Assembly (NCBI GenBank): GCA_037439685.1
Contig: JBBIVO010000012.1
Location: forward strand, 1 to 32,271
Length of the DNA stretch: 32,271 nt
Direction of reading: 5' to 3'
Source: JAGTRB01 sp037439685
Lineage (GTDB): Archaea; Thermoproteota; Bathyarchaeia; TCS64
Shown: in pieces, positions 22,915 to 30,206 of the stretch
Layout of the letters: every line of letters begins with the position of its first letter
Numbering within the stretch: position 1 is the first letter of the stretch
Notes under the pieces: generated by a model
What the model was told of the DNA's origin: nothing
Database searches by the model: none
What the model saw: the letters and a program-made list of their open reading frames with translations, nothing else
Translations under genes and position numbers: made by a program

Positions 22915-23071
22915 GTGAGAAATATCTTTGCAGACAGCGGTCAAGAATACAGGTCATACGTGAGAGAGACAAGTTTGGCTAATACCTTTAATAGAATAAG
23001 AAGGGAAAATAAGAGAAGTTAAAAGATTTTATTGGAAAGTTAACTAGTTGCTGGATAAAGCTTAATAGGAC

Positions 23072-23263
23072 TTGTATTTCAATATTTTGGGCAACCAAGA
23101 ACTTACTAAATACGTGAGGGATGGTTCTCCTTTCATTGAAAACGTGGTTGAGGAAGGTCTTATTTTGTATATCGATGGAACGTTTGAGTTCGTGAAAGCA
23201 TCGTTAGAAGGGCAGGTGAAACCCCGCTTGCTGCAAAATCTCTACTTGAAAAGAATCTTTTAG
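23072..23263 (+). pseudogene. Nucleotidyltransferase C-terminal remnant
   Basis: A 63-codon fragment reading YVRDGSPFIENVVEEGLILY, the C-terminal pattern of MNT-type nucleotidyltransferases that pair with HEPN proteins. The catalytic Gly-Ser and Asp-x-Asp motifs are absent and upstream frames (22915-23071) are broken. It is followed by a damaged HEPN segment, the expected partner order. Confidence 0.55.
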
Positions 23264-23339
23264 AGGATAGCATTCCAAGGTTTATTATGTTATGTTCCAT
23301 ATGACCCAAGTTATTCAATATACAAAAAATTTAAAGCGA

Positions 23340-23517
23340 AAAGTATGCTGATTTCAGAAGGATGTTTGGAGAGTATGATGTAAAGAAAGGTATAATTAAC
23401 TAAGAAACTTGGAGAATCAATTCAAGAGTTTTTGACTTAATGCAGAAAAGATTTTAATAAATTCAAGCAGAATTTGAGATAGAAGAAGTTAATGAATTAG
23501 TCAGAGAAGCAGAATGA
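23340..23517 (+). pseudogene. HEPN-domain C-terminal remnant
   Basis: The reading FRRMFGEYDVKKGIIN, stop, INSRVFDLMQKRF, two stops, then EFEIEEVNELVREAE and TGA at 23515-23517 matches the last third of HEPN proteins, where R-Q-K-A-D-Y normally sits. At least three stops interrupt it. Together with the nucleotidyltransferase scrap upstream it is a dead MNT-HEPN pair. Confidence 0.45.
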
Positions 23518-23556
23518 TTTTAAAACAAATAAGAAAATTTTAAGAGCTGAATAACT

Positions 23557-24279
23557 TTAAATCTTTGAGAGTATGCCGGAATATTTCTTCATCCTCATCA
23601 ATTTTCCCTCGGGCTGTATAAGCCAGGTCATCCAGCAAAGCTCTATGGGCCTATAACCGCAGGCTAAGGCTACCTCTTCAGCCTTCATAATGAACTTGAT
23701 GTCATCGTTTATGGGCTCTAATCCAGCCTTCGTTAAAATCTCGTTTACAACTCTCTTAACGATTTTATCTGGCATAACAGTATCAATGCCTCCCATCATC
23801 CGCAAGTATTGAAATGTAACTAAGCCGACGCCTTTAATCCTTCCAACAGGGTCTTCCTTCCAACTTTCAATCCTAGAATTTTTAGCCCATGTTCTAAGAG
23901 ATTCTCTATCGTTATCACTTAAAGATGAAAGATAATATGATATGTTTTTAGCAACTATCCAAGATCTCATATTTTTCCACACTTTTCTTAAATCATTTAT
24001 ATCGGCCTCAGAGAGTTCCCTCAAATTCTTTATCTTTTTATTCTCAACAAACTTTTCACCGAATTCTTGAACCTTTGGAACGACTGCCGTGAAGTAGTTT
24101 AAGCCTATGGAGGTGAAGGCCGCATCTACAACCATAAGAACCACGCTTCCACCCCACCTCTCTGTTCTGAGACATCTTTCGCAATGCTCCCTCAATCCAG
24201 AGACCTTCCGCATATAGCTGTCAACCACCCTCTTTAGGTGCATGGGATCACCAGAGAGCTCATGTTCCACAATCCACAT
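23557..24279 (-). CDS. HhH-GPD-like protein of unknown function
   Basis: A 240-residue, mostly helical protein. The segment PVGRIKGVGLVTFQYLRMMGGIDTVMPDKIVKRVVNEIL (from 144) has the shape of the helix-hairpin-helix and following helix of HhH-GPD DNA glycosylases such as endonuclease III, whose corresponding stretch ends in V-D-T-H-V. The catalytic Lys and the four-Cys iron-sulfur loop of endonuclease III are not present, though Cys33 and Cys36 occur early. So it shares the fold but glycosylase activity is unproven. The gene is complete, starting at ATG 24279 with a TATA-like CTAATTTAGG immediately upstream. It lies in the AT-rich island with vapBC and toxin relics, which hints at acquisition. 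Confidence 0.6.
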   Translation of the reverse strand: MWIVEHELSGDPMHLKRVVDSYMRKVSGLREHCERCLRTERWGGSVVLMVVDAAFTSIGLNYFTAVVPKVQEFGEKFVENKKIKNLRELSEADINDLRKVWKNMRSWIVAKNISYYLSSLSDNDRESLRTWAKNSRIESWKEDPVGRIKGVGLVTFQYLRMMGGIDTVMPDKIVKRVVNEILTKAGLEPINDDIKFIMKAEEVALACGYRPIELCWMTWLIQPEGKLMRMKKYSGILSKI

Positions 24280-24496
24280 CCGAACCTAAATTAGAGTGTT
24301 GTCACCCCCTAGGAAGCTGGCAGGTCCAAACCCCTCCCGTATAGGGGGAGACCCCTTGAAGCGATATCCAGAGCCGGCTTCTAGGCTGGGGGCCTCATGG
24401 AAATTTCTCGCGGGGTTGAGGCCCCAGCGTCGAAGATATGGATATAGGTATGCTGCAAGGTGGCGGCAAGGCCTGATGGTTCTCCCTGAGCCAGCA
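24280..24496. other. GC-rich stretch between convergent-type neighbours, nothing recognised
   Basis: A GC-rich segment abruptly joined to the AT-rich island. It includes the inverted repeat CCCCT/AGGGG around a short spacer (TCCCGTATAGGGGGA, about 24336-24350). Open frames exist on both strands (a plus-strand frame from 24296 to 24574; a minus-strand run IRPCRHLAAYLYPYLRRW) but neither is convincing. Confidence 0.35.
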
Positions 24497-25423
24497 TCAC
24501 GTTGGATGACCCCTCAAGTGAGAGTTGTTCTGTTTACTCAATTCTCCTTTCGAGGCTCCTTGAGCCCCTTTTGAGGGCCATCGATGCTCTGCCCTCCTCA
24601 GTATCACGATCGGCGAGTGTTCCACCCTTTCGAGCATCTTCCATGTAACCTCTGAGGGGCCGACGCCGAACCTCTCGCACATGTCCCAGACCGTCCTCCC
24701 GGCTCCGTGGCCCCTGATCCTGTGGGCTGCATCCGCCAGCTCCAGTGCGAGGTCGGGGTTCAGCCTCTCTCCCGAGATGGCGATCGGCGTGGCCCTTCCC
24801 CTGAATCCTAGGGCCCTCCCTACCAGGAAGGTGAGGAAGCCGCCCACATGGATGAGGCCGGGCGTCTCCACCCTCCTGGGGGCCAGGTGGAGGTTCCTCC
24901 AGGAGTATGTTGTGTCCCCGTCGATTATCATCACCGAGAGGCTTGAGCCCGTTATGGCCTCGAGGGCTCTCCTTATCCCCTCAGCCATCTCCATCGGCCT
25001 CCTGAGGGGGAGGCTTACAAGGCTGTAGGGGAGGTTGCTGGCGTCGATCCCCCCCTCAGAGTAGTGTCTAAGGGCCTGTAGGAGGCCGACGGTCCGAAGC
25101 GCGACCTGCTTGTGGGCCGCCCCCCCCTCGACGGGATACCTCCTAAGCCTCTGGAGGGTCCTCTCCCTCAGCCTCGTGAGCCTGCCTAGGGGGCCTCCCC
25201 AGACCCTCCTCATCCAGAGGGATGAGAGGAGCCTAGCGACCCTTCCGGCTTTGATCTTCGACTCGTCTATGAGGAGGCCTGAGGCGGTTGAGATCGCCTT
25301 CTCAGAGACCGTGACGATATCCCCATCATGAACTACTCCCCTAACGGCCTCAACGATCTCCTCGATGGGGTCGGCTCCGGGCCTCCAGTAGTCCGTCCTC
25401 ACCCTTATAGCCTTAAGCCTCAA
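24497..25423 (-). CDS. CofE-like gamma-glutamyl ligase family protein
   Basis: A 308-residue member of the F420-0:gamma-glutamyl ligase family. The N-terminal signature GDIVTVSEKAISTASG (34-49) is followed by an Arg-rich insert, KQVALRTVG, DASNLPYSLVSLPL, and the ligand/metal region VMIIDGDTTYSWRN. Then come GRALGFRGRATPIAISG and a helical part ending WKMLERVEHSPIVILR. True CofE adds glutamates to F420; this protein belongs to a divergent, longer archaeal branch with no proven substrate. The last 30 residues (after RRAEHRWPSKG) are low-complexity and may be a readthrough extension into non-coding DNA. ATG 25423 begins on the first strand. Single gene. Confidence 0.8.
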   Translation of the reverse strand: MRLKAIRVRTDYWRPGADPIEEIVEAVRGVVHDGDIVTVSEKAISTASGLLIDESKIKAGRVARLLSSLWMRRVWGGPLGRLTRLRERTLQRLRRYPVEGGAAHKQVALRTVGLLQALRHYSEGGIDASNLPYSLVSLPLRRPMEMAEGIRRALEAITGSSLSVMIIDGDTTYSWRNLHLAPRRVETPGLIHVGGFLTFLVGRALGFRGRATPIAISGERLNPDLALELADAAHRIRGHGAGRTVWDMCERFGVGPSEVTWKMLERVEHSPIVILRRAEHRWPSKGAQGASKGELSKQNNSHLRGHPT

Positions 25424-25646
25424 GGGAGACCCTTCCTCATCCCTCCCGGGTTGAATGTCCCCTCCCCCGTCCCCTTGGCTGGAGCCGAATCATAATGGAG
25501 CCTCATAACATCGATGAAGAGGATGAACTCAGGATTTAAACACGTATCGATGAGGATGAGGCCTGATCTGAATGTTTAAATTTGATGAAGTAACTGCTTT
25601 AAACGATTCTTGATTTAAAAATCTATTTATTGCATATTTATATCTC
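25424..25646. other. Intergenic region, nothing recognised
   Basis: 223 bases that change from GC-rich to AT-rich (TTTAAATTTG, GATTTAAAAATC). It separates the CofE-like gene from the end of the membrane operon and probably holds the operon's terminator and the CofE-like gene's promoter. Confidence 0.4.
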
Positions 25647-26027
25647 TCAATTCTTTTTGAATTTTGTTTTAACCCCTAAATAGCTTCCTGTTAAAAACAT
25701 TAACAGGGTCATGATGACGGCTCCTATCGTGGGGTTCTCCGACCAGGGTAGGAAGAGGGTGGTTGAGATGATCCACCCCCCCAAGCCTATCTTCAACCCC
25801 TCCCTAACCTCGCGGCATCCGGTCTTCTTTGAGATGGCGAAGGAGGAGGTGAACCCCCCCAGAAGGAAGAAGCCGTACTGTATGAGGGATAGGATGAACT
25901 GGAGATGAAGGGGATACTCGTAGAGCCTTAAGCCGCTTGACATCTGGATCCAAGCCCATACAAATACCGATGCTATGAAGGAGCCTACAACGAGGTCCGT
26001 GAAATCGACCCCTCCTCTAAGGCTCAA
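25647..26027 (-). CDS. Four-TM membrane protein, last gene of the DUF6754-type operon
   Basis: A 126-residue hydrophobic protein with about four helices: 10-28 (VVGSFIASVFVWAWIQM), 42-63, 80-96 and 103-118, and a basic C-terminus (KTKFKKN). No family recognised. The start is TTG 26027, 31 bases after the preceding gene's stop in the same direction, so it is likely the fifth gene of the operon, though the looser spacing leaves room for doubt. Its codon use is slightly more AT-rich than the four genes upstream. Confidence 0.65.
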   Translation of the reverse strand: MSLRGGVDFTDLVVGSFIASVFVWAWIQMSSGLRLYEYPLHLQFILSLIQYGFFLLGGFTSSFAISKKTGCREVREGLKIGLGGWIISTTLFLPWSENPTIGAVIMTLLMFLTGSYLGVKTKFKKN

Positions 26028-26058
26028 ATCCTATTCCCCTAAAGGAGATAAAAAGGGG

Positions 26059-26793
26059 TTAGGGAGGTACTCTCTTGGGCTCCCTCCTCAACGTGAGGTA
26101 GTCCCTCACCAGGAGGGTTGCTAGGATGATGATGGCTATGGATGCAAAGGATGGTGGGTGGCTTAGGAGGTTTCGGGCCTGGCCTATTAGGAGGGCCATC
26201 CTGGTCATGACGGTATCCCCATAGGCGGCGCCGAAGCCGGCCATCATGGTGTACCTTGCGATCTTAGAGGTGTACCTTAGGGGCCCCCTATGCTCAAGCG
26301 TGAAGTAGAAGTATAACAGAACCGTGAGGACCATTATGACGATCAGGATGTTGTTGAAGGTGTCCATGGGCGTCTTCGCCACGAGGGGTATGAAGGTGGC
26401 CCTTATCTGGTGGAGGAACTGGGCGAAGACCATGGTCCTAAGAGAGAGGCCGATGTAGGTGCCCACCGCGATGGATAGGGGAATCCTGTAAAGCCAGAAG
26501 TACCTCTTCGAGAACCTGAAGTACCACAGCAGCCCAACGAGTAAGGCCAATGAGAATAGAATTATCTTGGTCGATGTTAGGGACCATACGGTCCTCCACT
26601 GACTGCTCAGCCAGTCGAGGTTGAACCCGATGGTGTAGGCCGTGGCGACCCCTAGGTAGGTCGCCTCAGCGAATCTGAACCATGGGTTCTCCTTATATGT
26701 GAAGCTGAATATGCAGAGGAGGAATAGGGCAGTGAGCCAGGGGCCTAGGCTCGTTATGAGGCCAGCCAGCCAATCGGTTAACATCCCACTCAC
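26059..26793 (-). CDS. Polytopic membrane protein of the DUF6754-type operon
   Basis: A 244-residue integral membrane protein with seven or so helices (about 5-27, 40-58, 72-90, 98-117, 146-164, 184-200, 214-230). Loops contain NLDWLSSQWRTVW, FLHQIRATFIPLVAKTPMDTFNN and RGPLRYTSKIARYTMMAGFGAAYGD. No transporter signature or catalytic motif is recognised. The C-terminus is basic and cytosolic (REPKRVPP). It begins with GTG 26793 immediately after the TAG stop of the preceding gene, so the two are co-translated. Conserved association with the anchored soluble proteins upstream suggests it forms the membrane core of a complex; that is inference. Confidence 0.8.
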   Translation of the reverse strand: MSGMLTDWLAGLITSLGPWLTALFLLCIFSFTYKENPWFRFAEATYLGVATAYTIGFNLDWLSSQWRTVWSLTSTKIILFSLALLVGLLWYFRFSKRYFWLYRIPLSIAVGTYIGLSLRTMVFAQFLHQIRATFIPLVAKTPMDTFNNILIVIMVLTVLLYFYFTLEHRGPLRYTSKIARYTMMAGFGAAYGDTVMTRMALLIGQARNLLSHPPSFASIAIIILATLLVRDYLTLRREPKRVPP

Positions 26794-27660
26794 CTAACTC
26801 CTCCTAGGCCTAGCCTTGGTGAAGAAGTATCCTATGTTCCCAACCACAACGAAGAGGATGACCAGTATATGGGTCGTGGAAAGGGGATCCTGCTGGGCGA
26901 GGGCTGCCCCCCTCCTGCCGGCAAGCAGCTCATACTCGGCAGCGCTCCTAAGCCCGGCGAGGAAGGCCTTAACCTGACCAGCGTTGTGATATGGGGCCAC
27001 CTCCGGAACCGAGACGCCCAATATTCCAATTATGTACTTTATCTCGTATGGGGTTATCCATTGCCTCACCCACTCCGGGTTTCCCGGTGTCCCGCTCTGG
27101 ACGCTTATGAGGAGGTCGAAGTCCTTCGCCGACTGCACCCCCTTCATGATCTCATAGGTTTCAAGGGGCTTCTTGTGGATGTAGTCTACGGGGAAGGCCT
27201 TATATACGTCGGAGGCGAACTGGGCCATCCCCACCTCCCTCATGGGGTTATAACCCATGTGGATATAGTCCCTCCCATAAACCTTCCCATAGTTCTTCTC
27301 GGGGTCTAAGGCTCTGATGTTGTCAGCCGCTATGTCCGCCCCAGAGTCCCAGAAGGCGCAGATGTAGACCTTGACATCCTTCTTGAGGAGGTGGTGGAGG
27401 GTTGCGATGGTCATGGGGCCAAGCTCAGGTAGCCCTGCAAAGCTGAGGTCATAGCTCAGGATCACCTTGCTTCCAGGCTTGAGCTCATCTATGACCTTGA
27501 AGTACTCCCTAGTCCCCGTCGATATGGAGATGGGCAGCCCTAATGGTGTGATGAGGGGCCATAGGATGACTATCCAAAGGAGGAGGTAGATGACCCTTGA
27601 GTCTATCTCCTGGAGCCTCTCCCAGAAGCCCTTCATCCTCCTCTCTTCAGCCTTGGCCAT
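26794..27660 (-). CDS. Double-anchored protein with Rossmann-like soluble domain, DUF6754-type operon
   Basis: 288 residues with TM helices at 24-42 and 263-281 flanking a soluble domain of about 215 residues. That domain starts with a strand-helix-strand pattern, SKVILSYDLSFAGLPELGP...DVKVYICAFWDSGADIAADNI, and ends with FDLLISVQSGTPGNPEWVRQWI and YIIGILGVSVPEVAPY. Gly/Asp-rich loops at strand ends look like a ligand pocket but match no family I can name. Two helices imply that both termini are on one face, and the basic N-terminus (KAEERRMK) suggests that the termini are cytosolic and the domain external. ATG 27660 abuts the TAG of the upstream gene. It has the same topology as the DUF6754-like protein, which may be its partner. 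Confidence 0.8.
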   Translation of the reverse strand: MAKAEERRMKGFWERLQEIDSRVIYLLLWIVILWPLITPLGLPISISTGTREYFKVIDELKPGSKVILSYDLSFAGLPELGPMTIATLHHLLKKDVKVYICAFWDSGADIAADNIRALDPEKNYGKVYGRDYIHMGYNPMREVGMAQFASDVYKAFPVDYIHKKPLETYEIMKGVQSAKDFDLLISVQSGTPGNPEWVRQWITPYEIKYIIGILGVSVPEVAPYHNAGQVKAFLAGLRSAAEYELLAGRRGAALAQQDPLSTTHILVILFVVVGNIGYFFTKARPRRS

Positions 27661-28308
27661 CTATTCACCCCCCCTCAGGTAGCCCCTCTCCCTCCCCATC
27701 AGGGTTCTCGCCCCTAGGGAGATGGCTCCAAGGGCTGCACCGATGGTCACTGCCCTCATCGTCGCCATGTTTGGGACATCGAATATCCATTTCCTTATGG
27801 GGGTGAAGGTGGGCCAGACCGCCGTTCCGATCGGCGCGTTGGCGAGCATAACCAGGGTGCCCGATAGGAGCAACACACCAGCCTCGAGGGTTCTGGCCCT
27901 GAAGGCCCTATAGGCGGCTGAGGCTATCCAGAAGCCTAGGGATGCGTACATCGCCCCGCTCAGGGGTGTCAGCACGTAGAGCCTTATCGCCTCGAATAAG
28001 GGGGTTCCCTTCCCTAGGCCCAGCGCTGGGATGGGTATCCCAATGAGGGTGTATCCGATCATCGTTATGAGGACCCAGGCGCTCCAGTACCAGCCCCTCC
28101 TACGCTGGGAGACAATCCTTCCATGGAGCATGAGGAGGGTGGCGAAGCCTATGAAGAGGGCGAAGGTCTCCATCACGGCGTCCCAGTCGACGAACTCCTT
28201 GGAGGCCGACTCCCACGCTGGAACCACGAAGAAGTATGGAACGACCTGAAAGATGCAGAAGATGATCGTTAACATTATCGGGATCTCAACTCTTCTATAC
28301 CAGGCCAT
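27661..28308 (-). CDS. Six-TM membrane protein of the DUF6754-type operon
   Basis: 215 residues with about six helices (9-29, 44-61, 75-95, 108-131, 141-160, 184-203). Loops include VPAWESASKEFVDWD, SQRRRGWYW and APIGTAVWPTFTPIRKWIFDVP. The N-terminal half resembles no transporter family I know. It starts with ATG 28308, four bases after the stop of the DUF6754-like gene, and its TAG is directly followed by the next start. Tight spacing on both sides makes co-translation very likely. Confidence 0.8.
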   Translation of the reverse strand: MAWYRRVEIPIMLTIIFCIFQVVPYFFVVPAWESASKEFVDWDAVMETFALFIGFATLLMLHGRIVSQRRRGWYWSAWVLITMIGYTLIGIPIPALGLGKGTPLFEAIRLYVLTPLSGAMYASLGFWIASAAYRAFRARTLEAGVLLLSGTLVMLANAPIGTAVWPTFTPIRKWIFDVPNMATMRAVTIGAALGAISLGARTLMGRERGYLRGGE

Positions 28309-28312
28309 GCTC

Positions 28313-29101
28313 TCACCAGCTCAGTACCTTGGTCAGGATATCTGAACCAGCCGTCACCAGTATCACGCCCAGTATGATCAGCACGATGCCTAGGAGCTTG
28401 CCCATGTCTTGACCTGCGAGGCTCCCTATCATCTCCGCATCCTTGGAGAGGTAGGCCCCTGCACAGAAGATCTCCTCCCCTATCAGGGCATAGTCGCAGG
28501 CGGCGACGAAGAATGGGATCTGGTGGGTATTTGCTGTTCCTCCAACCTGCACCGTCCCGATCCTCGCCCCAGTCTCGGCGAGCTGGAGAGACTCTGCCCA
28601 GTAGGCCCCTATCATGATGTTAGCTGCGGCCCTCTCCCTCCACATCCAGCCCATATAGTTGGATGAGAATCCGAACTGGTCTGATGATAGGAACCTCACC
28701 TGCTCTGTGGGATTGAAGTCCTCGGGGTGTCCCGCCTTCTTGTAGCCCGTCTCACAGAGCTCCACCGCTATAGGCCAGATGGTGAGCTGTCTAACGGGGA
28801 CATATAGCCCTGTCCCGAGTTCTGCACACCTCTGAGCGACGTAGCTGAGAACTCCAAGGCCGGCTATCGTTTGAGGACCATAGGTGGCATCCGTCATATT
28901 CCCTATCCCGTGGGATATGAAGACGGGCCTTCCCATCTCAGCAGCCCTACCTATCGCCTCATCGATGGCGTCAAGCCCAGGTATTCTCCTCAGCCTTGGG
29001 ACCTTCCCCCTCCCGGACCTGAGGGCGAAGTATATCACCATGCCTATCAAGTAGATGAGGGTTAGGAGCCCAGAGACTCTGCCAGACTGCAGGTAAGCCA
29101 T
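28313..29101 (-). CDS. DUF6754-like membrane-anchored protein, first gene of the operon
   Basis: 262 residues: TM at about 11-29, soluble domain 35-232, C-terminal TM at 235-253. The soluble part has PGLDAIDEAIGRAAEMGRPV, FISHGIGNMTD, TGLYVPVRQLTIWP, then FLSSDQFGFSSNYM, ANIMIGAYWAESLQLAETGA and GTANTHQIPFFVAACDY, matching my memory of DUF6754. The alternation of short strands and helices with Gly/Asn/Ser loops suggests an alpha/beta fold with a binding site; no known enzyme motif is present. ATG 29101 has AAGGA five bases upstream, so I prefer it over the in-frame TTG at 29116. A TATA-like TTTTATTTA lies near 29134-29143, indicating a promoter separate from cooC. The protein seems to lead the five-gene set. 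Confidence 0.82.
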   Translation of the reverse strand: MAYLQSGRVSGLLTLIYLIGMVIYFALRSGRGKVPRLRRIPGLDAIDEAIGRAAEMGRPVFISHGIGNMTDATYGPQTIAGLGVLSYVAQRCAELGTGLYVPVRQLTIWPIAVELCETGYKKAGHPEDFNPTEQVRFLSSDQFGFSSNYMGWMWRERAAANIMIGAYWAESLQLAETGARIGTVQVGGTANTHQIPFFVAACDYALIGEEIFCAGAYLSKDAEMIGSLAGQDMGKLLGIVLIILGVILVTAGSDILTKVLSW

Positions 29102-29133
29102 ATTTTCCTTACCCAATATAAGATATTCTTTAG

Positions 29134-29143
29134 GTAAATAAAA
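29134..29143 (-). promoter_or_regulatory. TATA-like element of the DUF6754-type operon
   Basis: On the minus strand TTTTATTTA lies about 33 bases before ATG 29101, in the AT-rich gap after cooC. A second candidate, CTTATATTG, is closer to the start. Confidence 0.35.
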
Positions 29144-29250
29144 CTTTTCATTCGAAAGGGCTTATTAAGGAAGGTTCGATGGGCCGATGATAATGGAATA
29201 TAAATTGGATAGATTTATTGTAATTTATATTGCTGATGGTCTTCATTAAT

Positions 29251-30048
29251 TTAGAATCTGTAACGTTCTTTTAGATACTCTTTAAGTTTTGAGATGGATA
29301 GTATTGCAGGGGATCTTTCATCAACATCTAAAGGTGATTTTCCCTTTATGTCTGCCTCTATGATGGTTGGGTCGTATGGGATGTAGGCGGCTATCGGCAT
29401 ATCTGCCTCTCTCATCCTCTCCTCCAGGAAGCTCCTCTCATCCTCGCCCCTGATCTTGTTTCCGACCGCTAGAACCTCCCTTATCTCCATCTCCTCGGCC
29501 AGCCTCCTTATCCTATGCAGGGTTTCGATGGACTTCATCCCGGGCTCGGCGACGACGAGCATCGAGTCCATCCTGCGGGTTACTCCCCTTCCGAGATGCT
29601 CAAGCCCTGCCTCCATATCCATTATCACTATGTCCCCCCTCTGGATGAGGAGGTGTTGCGTCAGGGCCCTCAATAGGGCGTAGGATGGGCACATACACCC
29701 CTTATCGGCGGCCCTCACCGTCCCCATCACCAACAGTTTCACGCCGTCTGGGCCGATGACCCCAAACCTCTCCACTATGTCATTAACCGTTGGTGTCATT
29801 CTGAATATGAGGCCGTAAGATGACCCGGGGCGGACACCGGTCCTCTCCTCTATCAGCCGGGAGTTCTCCGATAAGGGTATGATCCTCTCTGCCTCCTCCC
29901 TCGGTATTCCAAGGCTTGATGCGAGGTTTATGTTCGGATCCGCGTCTACGGCCAGGACGTTGTACCCCTCCCTCGCCAGGAGCCTGGAGAGGGTTGAGGC
30001 TATGAAGGTCTTTCCAACCCCACCCTTGCCCGCCACCGCCACCTTCAA
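29251..30048 (-). CDS. cooC: CooC-type CODH/ACS maturation ATPase
   Basis: 265 residues of the MinD/CooC SIMIBI family. Deviant Walker A GKGGVGKT at 7-14, AVDADPNINLASSLG at 33-47, the CooC metal-binding pair Cys118-x-Cys120 in DKGCMCPSYALLRAL, and the switch region IVIMDMEAGLEHLGRG. CooC dimers bind nickel through the C-x-C pair and hydrolyse ATP to insert nickel into CO dehydrogenase or acetyl-CoA synthase. The start is TTG 30048, with AGAGGG seven bases upstream. It follows cdhE by 158 bases in the same direction, as in other ACDS clusters. The CODH alpha and ACS beta subunits lie beyond the window or elsewhere. Confidence 0.93.
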   Translation of the reverse strand: MKVAVAGKGGVGKTFIASTLSRLLAREGYNVLAVDADPNINLASSLGIPREEAERIIPLSENSRLIEERTGVRPGSSYGLIFRMTPTVNDIVERFGVIGPDGVKLLVMGTVRAADKGCMCPSYALLRALTQHLLIQRGDIVIMDMEAGLEHLGRGVTRRMDSMLVVAEPGMKSIETLHRIRRLAEEMEIREVLAVGNKIRGEDERSFLEERMREADMPIAAYIPYDPTIIEADIKGKSPLDVDERSPAILSISKLKEYLKERYRF

Positions 30049-30206
30049 TGGGATCCCTCTGAGGCCTTAGGCCTCTCGGTCACAACGTATCGGGCATCAG
30101 CCCGGCTCCTCCGCCCCTGTTTATGGCCTTCTAGGCATTGAAGGCCCCTGGCCTCCTCCATCTCCCTGCCGCCTCGGTTGGCCTCGAGGGTTGGGATTAG
30201 GTTCTC

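Noticed and set aside
22915..23071. Short frames after vapC
   Set aside because: Broken every few codons in all frames; the fragment QEYRSYVRETSLANTF looks protein-like but cannot be assigned.
24296..24574. 92-codon plus-strand frame over the end of the CofE-like gene
   Set aside because: Overlaps the CofE-like gene antisense and is rich in Pro, Arg and Gly without a domain; it could be noise or an insertion scar.
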